Positions 1 through 7,923 of a DNA stretch of 36,468 bases are shown here, piece after piece; position 1 is the stretch's first letter, and each line of letters begins with the position of its first letter. Location: positions 1 through 36,468 of the forward strand of contig NZ_KK211414.1 in NCBI RefSeq assembly GCF_000622225.1, given 5' to 3'. This DNA comes from Roseomonas mucosa ATCC BAA-692 (lineage in GTDB: Bacteria > Pseudomonadota > Alphaproteobacteria > Acetobacterales > Acetobacteraceae). The position numbers and the translations under genes are program-made. The notes beneath the pieces are model-generated. The model was not told the DNA's origin. It made no database searches and worked only from the letters and a program-made list of their open reading frames with translations.

Positions 1-91
1 GCACCTCCAGGTCCCACTCTGTGCCACGCGGTCACCCGTGAGCAGAGGGAGAATAGCATCGAGATCAGAATAGGGCTGTTCAATCTCATCC
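1..91 (+). mobile_element. Right end of IS110-family element (continues from 34873-36464)
   Basis: Non-coding right end of the IS110-family element whose transposase lies at 35127-36356. The boundary is set by the istA coding sequence, which resumes after the tetranucleotide ATCC at 88-91; the same tetranucleotide occurs at the left junction (34869-34872). No inverted repeats are visible at the two ends, as expected for the IS110 group. Confidence 0.75.
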
Positions 92-95
92 GTGG
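1..95. repeat. Terminal direct repeat, left copy
   Basis: Bases 1-95 are identical to the last 95 bases of the window (36374-36468). The repeat covers 91 bases of the right end of the IS110-family element plus four bases of istA (GTGG). Because the overlap runs out of the IS and into istA on both copies, it is the kind of overlap expected of a circular or tandemly repeated molecule rather than two unrelated copies of an IS end. Confidence 0.95.
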
Positions 96-792
96 TCTTG
101 GCCCTGTAGGGTCGGCAGGCCTTGGGCATGAAGCCGTAGTGCGCAGCCAGCGCCAGCAGCTTGTCGTTGTAGACGATGCCGCGCTCGTCCACCTCGCCGA
201 GGACGGCGGTTTTCATCCGGTCGTAGAGGATCTGCTCCGGCACGCCGCCGAGCGCCTCGAAGGCGGCGACATGGCAGCGCAGCACGGTAGCGAGGTCCTG
301 CTGGGCCACGAAGCGGGCCCACATCAGGCGGCTGTGGCCGAGCACGAGGGAGAAGACCCAGACCACCCGCTCCGCGCCGGGCTCGTCCTCGAACGCCACC
401 TTGAAGTAGGCGAAGTCGGCCTGCGCCTGCCGGCCCGGCGGGGTCTCGAAGCGCCGCTCGAAGGCCGCCGGCTCGGCCGGGGGACGGATGCCGCGCAGGA
501 ACTCGGTGATGGTGGAGTAGGCGCCGGTGAAGCCGAGTTCGCGGACCTCCCGCCACAGCCGCCGCCCCGTCAACTCGGGGAAGCGGTCGATGCGCTCGCG
601 CAGGAACGCTTCGAACGGGCCGGTCAGCGACGGGCCGGGGTCGCGGGGCTTGTACGCCGGCGGCTCCAAGCCACGCTCGATGTACTTGCGGATGGTCTTG
701 CGGTCGTGACCGGTGCGGTGGGCAATCGCCGACACGCTCAATCCCTGCCGGGCAAGGTCCAGGATCATGACGAGCTCCCCAAGGGTGACCAC
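88..792 (-). pseudogene. istA: IS21 transposase IstA, 5' half (interrupted by IS110)
   Basis: Reading from a GTG start at 792 (preceded by a GGGAGAGG ribosome site), the frame encodes 235 residues of an IS21-family DDE transposase. It has an N-terminal helix-turn-helix (around SVSAIAHRTGHDRKTIRKY, residues 20-40) and the first catalytic Asp in a QAQADF motif. The second catalytic Asp lies in ILYDRMK. The homology stops at codon GAT (88-90), after AKTTD. The next codons of the gene, KGKVERPF with the catalytic Glu, are at the far end of the window (34305-34871), in the same frame if the ends are joined. The IS110 insertion therefore separates the catalytic Glu from the two Asp residues and should abolish transposase activity. 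Read-through from this half would run into the IS110 end. Confidence 0.88.
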
Positions 793-888
793 CAGCCTCT
801 CCCACGATGCCGGGCGGCATCATCGGGGCGTGGCCGGTGCCGCTCCGACCCAGGAGAGGCACCTCCAAGGACGGGCAGTGGCACTGGA

Positions 889-939
889 CTGGGGAATTTT
901 CAGCCAGCACTTCTGGGGAGCATTCACCCAGCCGCTACA
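889..939. repeat. IS21-family terminal inverted repeat, istA side
   Basis: Read on the minus strand from 939, this 51-base stretch begins TGT and ends TTCCCCAG. It aligns without gaps to 33379-33429 with about 37 matches of 51, including the blocks GCTCC, CAGAAGTGC and TCCCCAG. TGT tips are typical of the IS21 family. Confidence 0.8.
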
Positions 940-1033
940 TGCGGGATCGGATCAGCGACAGGATGGCGCTCGTCACCCGCCTGCTGCGCCAGACACCGAA
1001 GACGCCCCGCAAGCTCTATGCCCTGCACGAGCC
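940..1033 (+). pseudogene. IS5-family transposase, internal fragment (part 1)
   Basis: One plus-strand frame reads LRQTPKTPRKLYALHEP, a segment conserved in IS5-family transposases immediately before the motif E/AVDCIxKGKAR. It starts abruptly at the IS21 tip and stops at the IS3-family insertion, and the continuation AVDCIAKGKAR is found at 2698. The rest of the gene's N-terminus is absent. It is a remnant with no expected function. Confidence 0.7.
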
Positions 1034-1039
1034 GGTGCG

Positions 1040-1059
1040 CGTCAACGTAGTTGTCGCCT
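1040..1059. repeat. IS3-family terminal inverted repeat, left
   Basis: Matches the reverse complement of 2669-2688 at 15 of 20 positions; the inner eleven bases AGTTGTCGCCT are identical. Confidence 0.7.
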
Positions 1060-1079
1060 TGGTATCGTAACGGTCCTTC

Positions 1080-2156
1080 CTATCCGGCCTGCTGCATTGT
1101 GCCCGGCGCGACGATGCTGTCGCGCTCTGGGTTGAGGGTAACGGCGCCGATCGGGGTCCAGTTGCGGGTCTGCCCGCTCCAACGTCGCGGATTGGCCTCA
1201 CGTGCTTGCTGGTACAGGGCGTGACGGGCGGCCAGGATAGGGCCGTCGTTGCCGGCGTGGCGCTGGGCAGGGGTGACGTAGCGGATGCCGCTGTGGCGGT
1301 GTTCGTGGTTGTACCAGTGCACGAACCGAGCGGCCCACTGTTGCGCCTCGATCAGGTCAGCAAAGCCGGCAGCGGGGAAATCGGGGCGGTACTTGGCGGT
1401 GCGGAACAGCGCCTCGGCATAGGCATTATCATCGCTGACCCGGGGGCGCGAGTGCGACGGCGTGATGCCGAGCCAGGCGAGCATGGCCAGCACGGTGGTG
1501 GCCTTCACGCTCGCGCCGTTGTCGCCGTGCAGCACGGGGCGGTGCGCGCAGGCGTGGATTGTCCTCGGCCAGGGTGGTACGCCGGGCCAGGTGGGCCGCG
1601 TGCTCGGCCTGGTCCGTGTCATGCACCTCAAAGCCGACGATCTTGCGGCTCCAGGGGTCGAGAATGAGGAACAGGTAGAACCAGCATCCCTGTACCCGGG
1701 CCCGTAGAAACGTCACGTCCCAGCACCAGACCTGCCCTGGGGCGGTCGCCACATGCGTGCTGAGCGGGCCGGCGCTGCGCGGCGGCCGAGCCCGGCCGCG
1801 ACGCTGCATCGGCCGTGGTCGCGCAGCACGCGGCTGAAGCTGCTCTCACTGGCAACATAGATGCCCGTATCGGCCAGCGCCGGGACGATCCGGGCCGGTG
1901 GCGTGCTGGCAAAGCGCGGCTCGTTAGCGAGTTCGACCATGCGCGCCCGCTCCGCGTCGCTCAGGGCATGTTGGGGCCGGGGCCAGATTGCCGTGGGCCG
2001 GCGATCAGCCCGGACCTGCCCATCACAGGTACGCCAGCGCTGGAAGGTGCGCAGGGCAATGCCGGCCAGACTGCAGGCCGGGGCCAGCCGGGCGCCGGCA
2101 GCGCAGGCGGCTGCGATCTCGGCCACCAGGGTCTGGCGGTCTTCCAGGCGGGTCAT
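1080..2156 (-). pseudogene. IS3-family transposase OrfB with two frameshifts
   Basis: The start (ATG at 2156) overlaps the orfA stop. The product should be an rve/DDE integrase-fold transposase. Its parts are visible in successive frames: an N-terminal region ending RVLRDHGR; then a segment with WCWDVTFL, holding the first Asp, and WSRKIVGFEVHD; then HGDNGASVKATT with the second Asp, AEALFRTAKYRP with the Glu, and WYNHEHRHSGI. The frame changes near 1810 and again near 1565. The two indels compensate, because the 1077-bp span is a multiple of three. The middle third is thus read out of frame relative to both ends. Barring sequencing error, the element cannot make an active transposase. Confidence 0.8.
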
Positions 2157-2629
2157 GCGTCCTCGCCGTCGCGGAAGACCGCATCCAGTTTTTTTCTGAG
2201 CACCAGCAAGGCAGCCGTCTCGGCCAGTGCCTTGTCCTTGCGGTACAGCTCGCGCTCAAGCTCCTTCACCCGCCGCCGGTCCTGCCGGGCCTCGGCAGCA
2301 CTGGCCGCCCGCGGCTCGCCCAGGCCCGCCATGGCATCATGCTTCCAGGCCTCGAGATCAGCAGGGTACAGGCCCTGCTCGCGGCACCAGGCGCTGCGGG
2401 CGGCCTCGTCCATCGCCGCGGTGGTGATCACCGCCTCCAGCCGTGCCGCCGGCGTCCACCGCTGACTGCTGGCCAGTTCACCAGGGGCAGCCAGCACCTG
2501 AGCCCGCCAGCGCTCCAGCGTGCCGATGCTGACGCCGACCTCGCGGGAGACCACCTCGAGAGCCGCACTCTCCGGCGGCAGCAGCCGCGCGACGATGCGC
2601 TCCCTGAATGCTTGTCCGTATCGTGCCAC
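2153..2629 (-). CDS. IS3-family transposase OrfA
   Basis: A 158-residue protein starting at GTG 2629. The N-terminal half holds a helix-turn-helix of the IS3/IS911 OrfA type (FRERIVARLLPPES, then VSIGTLERWRAQ). The C-terminal part is rich in Lys, Arg and Glu (RRVKELERELYRKDKALAE), matching the leucine-zipper region that mediates OrfA-OrfB contact. The stop overlaps the orfB start, so translational coupling rather than a classical A6G slippery site appears to link them. OrfA itself is intact, but its partner OrfB is frameshifted. Confidence 0.75.
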   Translation of the reverse strand: MARYGQAFRERIVARLLPPESAALEVVSREVGVSIGTLERWRAQVLAAPGELASSQRWTPAARLEAVITTAAMDEAARSAWCREQGLYPADLEAWKHDAMAGLGEPRAASAAEARQDRRRVKELERELYRKDKALAETAALLVLRKKLDAVFRDGEDA

Positions 2630-2668
2630 GTCCGATCACCCGCACCCCCTCATTGCGCGATCCTATTC

Positions 2669-2688
2669 AGGCGACAACTCGTGTGACA
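2669..2688. repeat. IS3-family terminal inverted repeat, right
   Basis: Reverse complement matches 1040-1059 at 15 of 20 positions. It lies a few bases inside the G-run at 2690-2698 that borders the resumed IS5-family sequence. Confidence 0.7.
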
Positions 2689-2697
2689 CGGGGGGGG

Positions 2698-2951
2698 GAG
2701 CCCGCGGTGGATTGCATCGCCAAGGGCAAGGCCCGCGTGTGCTACGAATTCGGCTCCAAGGTCAGCGTCGCCACCACCATCGAGGGCGGCTTCGTCGTCG
2801 GCATGCGCTCCATGCCCGGCAATCCCTATGACGGCCACACCCTCGCTGACGCCCTCGAGCAGGTCGAGACCCTCACCGGGCACCGCCCCGCCTCGCCGTG
2901 GTCGACCGCGGCTACCGCGACCATGGCGTGCAGGGCACGCGGGTCGCGTAG
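2698..2951 (+). pseudogene. IS5-family transposase, internal fragment (part 2)
   Basis: The frame from GAG at 2698 reads EPAVDCIAKGKAR, then YEFGSKVSVATT and NPYDGHTLADAL, a diagnostic IS5-family DDE transposase segment. Near 2893 the homology shifts frame: the continuation LAVVDRGYRDHGVQGTRV, with the second catalytic Asp region, is in another frame and ends at TAG 2949-2951. The C-terminus with the catalytic Glu is missing. Together with 940-1033 it shows that an IS5-family gene lay here before the IS3 and IS21 elements arrived. Confidence 0.78.
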
Positions 2952-3306
2952 GAAAACTCGCCTCCGGCATTGCGTGAAGCAACCTCATCAACCTGACATT
3001 GTCTGTGAAGCACATGATTGCACGGTATCGACTCTCGCAGTCCCGGCGATAAACGCCTCCCACTACGATCCAGCCGTCTCCCATGCTGAATCTGACATCA
3101 TTCTCGACCAGCATGGTGCCATCGACAGAGGAACTGAGTGCCGTAGAACACGAGGAGGAAACGGTGGTCGTGCTACACCTCGGGATTTCATCGACTGCGC
3201 CGAGTTATGAGCCGAGCCAACGGATGCTGATTGTGGCAGGCTCCAATTCGGATTTGGCGTCTGAAAATCCGGTCTATGAGACTGTCGAGCAATTTGCTGT
3301 GCAAGT
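2952..3306. other. Intergenic stretch with no recognised gene
   Basis: About 355 bases between the IS5-family remnant and the stop of the outer-membrane protein gene. Open frames exist on both strands but none has a recognisable family, a convincing ribosome site or typical codon use. The GC content falls from about 2960 onward, marking a change in DNA origin. Confidence 0.5.
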
Positions 3307-4152
3307 TCATAGTTTAGTCGTGAGGCGCAAGATCACTGCATTGACAGCACCTGTGTGTGATCCCGCAACCGAGAATCCTGTCTTTATTCCCGCTGTCCAA
3401 GAACGTCCGCCAGCGAAGAAACCGTATGAGGCAATAGGGCCGAGAATGACAGTGCTCGCTCGATTATCTCGAATCTTTATGCCATTTTTCGTATCATCTT
3501 CGATCTGGGCAAAGGCATATCCGGAAAGCCCGAACTGCCAGCTATCGAGCCGCTGTGTGGCTGCGAAGTCGATACTTACAACATCACCTGTCAGGTAGTT
3601 GGTCGCTTGGTTTTTTGTGTAAGCATGATAAAAAGCTCGCGCGCTGAATTCAGTTGCTTGGCCAAGTTTGGGGCCAAGTAAGCTTTTAGTGTTATAGGTG
3701 ACTGCTAAACTAGGGGCAATATCCCAAAAGTTTGCACCATTATTTACCGGTTTGTTATCGTCATAGGCGCCGGTTGGCATCTGTAACCCCAAGCTTAGTC
3801 GAACGGCCAAACCATAGGGGATAGACGATTCGCTTTTCGTTTCATCGTCTGTTCTGAGCGAGAAAAGCCGAGCCCATGAAATGACATCGGCATAGGAATC
3901 CTCCATGCCACGCGAGCAAGTTCTTTCAGTCGCCGGTGCTAGTTTGAGGCATAAGCGTCCCGCACCTGTAGAAAACATGGATGCAACACTTCCGCCGAGA
4001 ACCTGCGTATCATATACGTACAATGCTGCTAGAGAGCCAACAAGGGTTCCGCCGCTAGCCGAAATCGAATCGTTCCACTGAGTGTACCACTTAGTAAAAT
4101 GTGCGCCGCTGCCAACGGCTGTTATATATAGCCCTGGAGGCGGAAGCAGTGC
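3307..4152 (-). pseudogene. SphA-like outer-membrane channel (phenol meta-pathway family), N-terminus lost
   Basis: About 280 residues match the family of outer-membrane proteins annotated as SphA or 'protein involved in meta-pathway of phenol degradation', thought to admit aromatic compounds. Recognisable features are LPPPGLY near the start, MPTGAYDDNKPVNNGANFWD in the middle, NQATNYLTGDVVSIDF, and alternating beta-strand-like segments to the C-terminus. No signal peptide or normal start exists: upstream of LPPPGLY the sequence becomes the 5' end of an MFS transporter gene read in another frame (see 4122-4262). The coding DNA is clearly more AT-rich than its neighbours, with T- and A-runs around 3610-3640, suggesting a separate origin. 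The most likely history is a deletion or recombination joining two genes. Expression of a functional channel is unlikely. Confidence 0.7.
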
Positions 4153-4262
4153 CTGACCAGCGCACCAACCCAGACGGGCAGCGCGACCAGATCGAGCATC
4201 CCGGCGCAATGGCCGGTCACAAGGGCGATCAGCCCTGCCGCTCTCAGGTTTCCCTGCGCCAT
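4122..4262 (-). pseudogene. MFS transporter, 5' stub
   Basis: An ATG at 4262 follows an AAGGGGA ribosome site and lies 26 bases after the monooxygenase stop, as an operon partner would. The 46 codons read MAQGNLRAAGLIALVTGHCAG then MLDLVALPVWVGALVRH, typical of the first transmembrane helix and loop of major facilitator aromatic-acid transporters. At about codon 38 the homology stops, the sequence becomes the SphA-like gene, and the frame ends at TAA 4122-4124. It is best read as the truncated third or fourth gene of the minus-strand catabolic operon. The family assignment rests on a short segment. Confidence 0.5.
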
Positions 4263-4288
4263 GTCATTCCCCTTATGGGTAGCGGCGA

Positions 4289-5425
4289 TCAAATCGCCTC
4301 GGCTAGCGCCTTCATCGAAACCTGCATGATCCGCGTATGCTCGCCTTGGTCGCCGCCGGAGACTTCGATCTCGCCCAGCCGCCCGGAATTCTCGACCACC
4401 ATGCGGCAGCGGTCCCAGCGCCGATCCTGGAAAAGATCCAACGCCTCGGTCAGCTCATCGCTCTGGGCGACGCTTTCCGCGAGGACGACGGCGTCCTCGA
4501 CACCGATGCAGGCGCCGGCGGCCAGATGCGGGGTCGTGGCGTGCACGGCGTCGCCGATCAGCACCACCCGTCCGCGATACCAGGGCCGGGGCAGCAGGAA
4601 CTGTTCGAGTGGGCGGAAGATGATTCGGCTGTCCATCCCCAACCTCGCGCGCACGCTGTTGAGGATGGGCGACGGGAACTGCATCAGGAGGTCCGACAGC
4701 GCATCGACGAAGGTCGAAGGATCGACAAAATCGTTGTTCGGACGATTCTCCATCAGGAAGAGATAGGCCTCGTCCTTGCTGACGAGATTAAGCCCGGCCT
4801 TCAGCTTGCCAGAAATCCACATCACCGGGCGGTCGACGCCCTGGGGACGCGGCACCACGGCGCGCCAGACCGCTTGGCCTATGTAGCGCGGTGGCGGCGC
4901 CTCGGGAAACACCGCCTTGCGCACGGCGGAGTAGAGTCCGTCCGCGCCCACCACCAGGTCATAGGTCGCGCTCTGGCCAGTGGTGAAGGCGACGCGCACC
5001 CCGTCCGGCCCATCCTCGATGGCACTGAAGGTATGGCCCAGGCGCACATTCGTATCCGTGGCTCGCACCGCGTCTCGCATGAGCTCGGCCAGCACCGGCC
5101 GCATCACTCCGCCGCCGCCCGGCAGGCCGTCGCCTACGCCCGGCGTCGGCATCGACACGAGGATGTTGTCGTCGATGGGCGAGCGCATCTCGACGCCCTG
5201 CGTGGCCGCCCCGACCTGGAGGTAGCGCTCGAAGATGCCGATGCGCTTCATCACCCGCATCGTCGCACCGTGCAGGCTGATTCCCGCGCCGTAGCTGCGC
5301 CAATTCGGATCGATCTCCACCAGATCGACCTGAAAGCCCGCGCGTTGAAATTCGATCGCCGCGGTCATGCCGGAGAACCCGCCGCCGACGATAAGGACCT
5401 TCCTGACACCTGAACACGCTGCCAT
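4289..5425 (-). CDS. FAD-dependent aromatic monooxygenase
   Basis: A 378-residue flavoprotein of the p-hydroxybenzoate/salicylate hydroxylase (UbiH/PHBH) superfamily. Three family motifs are present: the FAD dinucleotide-binding GGGFSG at residues 14-19, the DG motif DLVVGADGLYSAVR at 156-169, and the GD motif GDAVHATTPHLAAG at 291-304. Such enzymes use NAD(P)H and O2 to hydroxylate, often with decarboxylation, an aromatic or hydroxypyridine ring in the cytoplasm. The ATG at 5425 has a GGGAGG ribosome site. It lies downstream of a ring-cleavage dioxygenase and a C-C hydrolase on the same strand. This fits a role in making the dihydroxylated ring that the dioxygenase opens. The length is close to salicylate-hydroxylase-type enzymes. 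The substrate cannot be deduced. Confidence 0.85.
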   Translation of the reverse strand: MAACSGVRKVLIVGGGFSGMTAAIEFQRAGFQVDLVEIDPNWRSYGAGISLHGATMRVMKRIGIFERYLQVGAATQGVEMRSPIDDNILVSMPTPGVGDGLPGGGGVMRPVLAELMRDAVRATDTNVRLGHTFSAIEDGPDGVRVAFTTGQSATYDLVVGADGLYSAVRKAVFPEAPPPRYIGQAVWRAVVPRPQGVDRPVMWISGKLKAGLNLVSKDEAYLFLMENRPNNDFVDPSTFVDALSDLLMQFPSPILNSVRARLGMDSRIIFRPLEQFLLPRPWYRGRVVLIGDAVHATTPHLAAGACIGVEDAVVLAESVAQSDELTEALDLFQDRRWDRCRMVVENSGRLGEIEVSGGDQGEHTRIMQVSMKALAEAI

Positions 5426-5480
5426 GGCTTTCCTCCCTTGTTGTTCTGCTAGTATGCGCGTGAAACTCTCCAGAACCGTT

Positions 5481-5501
5481 CCGTGCCGGCGAGTGGCACG
5501 G
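5481..5501. other. Stem-loop between dioxygenase and monooxygenase genes
   Basis: A perfect 7-bp stem CCGTGCC / GGCACGG with a 7-base loop lies in the 93-base gap of the minus-strand operon. No T-run follows on either strand, so it looks more like an mRNA-processing or stability hairpin than an intrinsic terminator. Confidence 0.45.
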
Positions 5502-5518
5502 GACCGGCCATCACGCCG

Positions 5519-6463
5519 TCAGTGCTGCCCGTCCTCTGGGCCGCCGGCCGGGAACCATTTCTCGCGATGCTGGAACAGGAACATCTGCGAGGTCTCTGCG
5601 CCCACAGGCGCCTCGCGCGCGACCCACTTGTCGTCGTGCTTATCCATGTCGGCGTCGTATTCGAAATGACAGCCGAGCGGACTGTTGAAGTACCAGAACC
5701 AGTTCGAGCCGAACTTGTGACGTCCAGGTCCCCAGAAGCTCTGATAGCCCTTCTTCACAAAGCGCGATCCGGCCAGCAGAAGCTCGGTCGGGCCGCCCAT
5801 GTGGAAAGCGAGATGCTCGCAGCCCTTCATGTATTCGGGGGTCTGGATGAAGAAATGCGTATGGTGGTCGTCGCAGGCCCTCGGCCGCAGGAACGGCCCC
5901 GCACCGGTCAGCACATCGGTGATCGCGAAGCCCAGCCGATCGCAATAAAAGCGTACAGCCGTGTCGATGCCGGGGACGAACAGCACGATATGGCTCAGCG
6001 TGCGGGGCAGCGCCGGCATTCCTTCCCAGACGCCGATCTCGTTCGGCGCGCGCTGCGCCGGAGCGCCAGGGGCGTTGATCCGCTCGGCCGGCAGGTTGAG
6101 TGGGCGGCGGACCGTCACCTGGAATTTCAGCTCGAAGCCGTGGTCGTCCTTGAACTCGATCGAGCCATCGGCGAGCCGGGTGACGCGGCGGTCCTTCGAG
6201 ATCTCGGCCTCGATTGCGTCGAGGTCCTCGGTCGCACTCACGCCGATGATCTGCTGGCGCAGCATCGCTGTGGTCGGCAGGGGTGGAGGCAGTGACGTAT
6301 CCGAGCGGTGACGGACGATCAGCCCAGTGCCGTCCAGCGCCTCGAACCGGCCGCCCTTCTCGGTGACGTCAACCGGCTTCAGGCCGAAATCGGTGAGGTA
6401 GGCTGCACAGCCCGCCACATCATCCACGCCGAAAACGAGGAAATCGGGCCCAATGATGTTCAT
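5519..6463 (-). CDS. Extradiol-type ring-cleavage dioxygenase (VOC superfamily)
   Basis: A 314-residue protein with two vicinal-oxygen-chelate (glyoxalase/2,3-dihydroxybiphenyl dioxygenase) domains, about 1-125 and 150-290. The C-terminal domain carries the expected Fe(II) triad in the family spacing: His158 in LSHIVLF, His217 in CEHLAFH and Glu268 in CHFEYD. The N-terminal domain lacks it, as usual in type I two-domain extradiol enzymes. The expected reaction is meta-cleavage of a catechol-like (or dihydroxypyridine) ring in the cytoplasm. The start at 6463 has a GGGAGGAG ribosome site. It lies between the hydrolase and monooxygenase genes. The exact substrate is unknown, and non-oxygenase VOC functions cannot be excluded, although the intact triad favours a dioxygenase. 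Confidence 0.8.
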   Translation of the reverse strand: MNIIGPDFLVFGVDDVAGCAAYLTDFGLKPVDVTEKGGRFEALDGTGLIVRHRSDTSLPPPLPTTAMLRQQIIGVSATEDLDAIEAEISKDRRVTRLADGSIEFKDDHGFELKFQVTVRRPLNLPAERINAPGAPAQRAPNEIGVWEGMPALPRTLSHIVLFVPGIDTAVRFYCDRLGFAITDVLTGAGPFLRPRACDDHHTHFFIQTPEYMKGCEHLAFHMGGPTELLLAGSRFVKKGYQSFWGPGRHKFGSNWFWYFNSPLGCHFEYDADMDKHDDKWVAREAPVGAETSQMFLFQHREKWFPAGGPEDGQH

Positions 6464-6520
6464 GAATGCTCCTCCCTGAAAGGTCCAGCCTGCTTGTCGC
6501 AGGACCGCCTTGCGTTTCTT

Positions 6521-7681
6521 CTAGATGGCGGTCCGCCCGCCGAGTGTCTCCGCGACCCAGTCCGCGATGAAAGCACCGGCATTGGCGGGGTTGTCGAAGC
6601 TGGAATGCTGCACGCCCCCTTCACGGTCTGTGAAGATCTTGAGCTCGCGCTTCGGACTGTTCACGAGCTGGTCGTAGGTGCGTCCGGCCCATTTCACCGG
6701 GATCTGGCTATCCTTGCTGCCATGTGTCACCAGAAAGGGCACCCGGATGCGGTCGAGGATGCCATCGAGGTGGACGTTCTCTGCGATCCGCATGAAATCC
6801 TCCTGGTCCTTCGCGCCCCAAACCCAGTGCACGTGCTCCCAATAGTGTGGGACGGGAAAATCCCCCTCCTTTTCCAGCCGCCGCTTCTGCACGTCGCGCC
6901 AGTCATGGTTCGCACCCCACACGACGCCGCAGGCGAAGCGGGGTTCGAAGGCCACGGCGCGCGGGCAGAAGTAGCCGCCGAGCGACACCCCTTCCATCCC
7001 GATTCGCCTGGGATCGATGTCGTCTCGGCCCTCCAGCCAGTCGACGATCCGCGCGGCCCAGTGCTCGCTGTCGTAGCGTGCGCAAAGGCCGTTCAGCCGG
7101 CTCGCTTCGCCGCTGCCGGGCTGATCTACGACGAGACTGGCGACACCACGGCGGGCGAGCATGGCGGGAAGGCCGACCGCATACTTCATTTCCTTCGTGC
7201 TATCGAGGCCATTGACCTGGACCAGCACCGGCTGGCGGCCCGCCACGCCCTCGGCCCGCACGTAGAGCGCGGCAAGATGGGCTCCCTCATAGGGGATCTC
7301 GACGCGCTCGCAATTCGCGCCTGTCAGGGTGATCCCGCGAATGAACAGGTCGAGCCCCCGCTTGTAGAGCGCGAGGCGGTCAGGTGCCCCATGTGCCTGC
7401 AGCCGCTCCGCTGTGGCGAGATAGATCGAAGCGCGCAGATACTTCTCTCCTGCCGAGAGCATCCGTGCACTGCCCTCGTCCTCCCGCGCGAGGTCCGCGA
7501 GCTTGTCGGCCATCCGCGCCCAGACGGCGCGAAAGGCCCACGTGCCCTCGGCATCGGGATGCTTCGACGCCTCGAGCAGAGGCGCGCACATCTCCTCGAT
7601 CTCTCCCATTCTGGCGCCGCTTTCGATCGCCAGATCGACGGACAAATTCCACACGTAGTTCGCGGGGAAATACTTGAACAT
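6521..7681 (-). CDS. Alpha/beta hydrolase, 2,6-dihydroxypseudooxynicotine-hydrolase-like (C-C hydrolase)
   Basis: A 386-residue serine hydrolase with an N-terminal helical domain (1-125) and an alpha/beta-hydrolase domain. This is the architecture of the 2,6-dihydroxypseudooxynicotine hydrolase / FrsA-like group, which cleaves C-C bonds of acyl-aromatic ketones. The nucleophile motif is GVSLGG (Ser233). The acid is probably Asp324 in GSKDSQIP and the base His359 in GGVQHSS. It is the first gene of the minus-strand operon, followed by the dioxygenase and monooxygenase, so it may cleave a meta-cleavage product or remove an acyl side chain. The length equals that of the characterised nicotine-pathway enzyme within a few tens of residues. 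Its substrate here is not nicotine-related by any evidence other than family. Confidence 0.8.
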   Translation of the reverse strand: MFKYFPANYVWNLSVDLAIESGARMGEIEEMCAPLLEASKHPDAEGTWAFRAVWARMADKLADLAREDEGSARMLSAGEKYLRASIYLATAERLQAHGAPDRLALYKRGLDLFIRGITLTGANCERVEIPYEGAHLAALYVRAEGVAGRQPVLVQVNGLDSTKEMKYAVGLPAMLARRGVASLVVDQPGSGEASRLNGLCARYDSEHWAARIVDWLEGRDDIDPRRIGMEGVSLGGYFCPRAVAFEPRFACGVVWGANHDWRDVQKRRLEKEGDFPVPHYWEHVHWVWGAKDQEDFMRIAENVHLDGILDRIRVPFLVTHGSKDSQIPVKWAGRTYDQLVNSPKRELKIFTDREGGVQHSSFDNPANAGAFIADWVAETLGGRTAI

Positions 7682-7778
7682 GTTCTTTCCCGATCTCCGC
7701 CCTCCCAGACGGTTCGCTCTGACCGGCCTTTCGCGGTGGAAGCTAGCCTATGGCCAAGGATTTCAGAAATGAATAGTT

Positions 7779-7807
7779 TCAATCATACGAATGAACTGTA
7801 TGAATGA
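7779..7807. promoter_or_regulatory. Candidate operator dyad upstream of the hydrolase-dioxygenase-monooxygenase operon
   Basis: TCAATCATAC (7779-7788) and GTATGAATGA (7798-7807) are inverted copies matching at 9 of 10 positions, separated by nine bases. The dyad lies about 100 bases upstream of the hydrolase start in the most AT-rich part of the gap. The neighbouring GntR-family regulator is the obvious candidate to bind it. This is inference from position and symmetry only. Confidence 0.5.
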
Positions 7808-7923
7808 ATCGATTGCACAGCTTGCTGGCATTGACAGATTCCATTTTTGGGGCCTGGTCCAGCGCCACTACCATCGCACCGGCTCGGTCCGGCGCCACCG
7901 TCTGACGGCCGAGGGGAGGAATA

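Larger units (their letters stand above)
1..939 (-). mobile_element. IS21-family element, istA-side segment
   Basis: This segment carries the 5' half of istA and the istA-side terminus of an IS21-family element; the rest (istB, the 3' half of istA and the nested IS110) is at 33379-36468. The tip at 939 reads TGT inward on the minus strand and is followed by a 51-base terminal region matching the other tip (33379-33429) at about 37 of 51 positions. The four to eight bases outside the two tips are not direct repeats of each other, so no target duplication is visible. Confidence 0.8.
1034..2697 (-). mobile_element. IS3-family insertion sequence, degenerate
   Basis: A two-ORF IS3-type element (orfA 2153-2629, orfB 1080-2156, minus strand) inserted into the IS5-family transposase gene. 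Imperfect inverted repeats (1040-1059 and 2669-2688, 15 of 20 matching, sharing AGTTGTCGCCT) lie just inside the ends. The pentamer GAGCC occurs at 1029-1033 and again at 2698-2702 and is a candidate target duplication. The exact tips are uncertain because the outermost bases do not match each other. Confidence 0.75.

Noticed and set aside
139-1050. Long plus-strand open frame across the istA fragment
   Set aside because: It lies antisense to clear istA coding sequence and has no family resemblance; long antisense frames are common in GC-rich DNA.
5481-5501. Intrinsic terminator
   Set aside because: The hairpin lacks a following T-run on both strands and lies inside an apparent operon.
4337-7807. 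Long plus-strand open frames opposite the monooxygenase, dioxygenase and hydrolase genes
   Set aside because: They mirror codon bias of well-supported minus-strand genes and have no recognisable domains.
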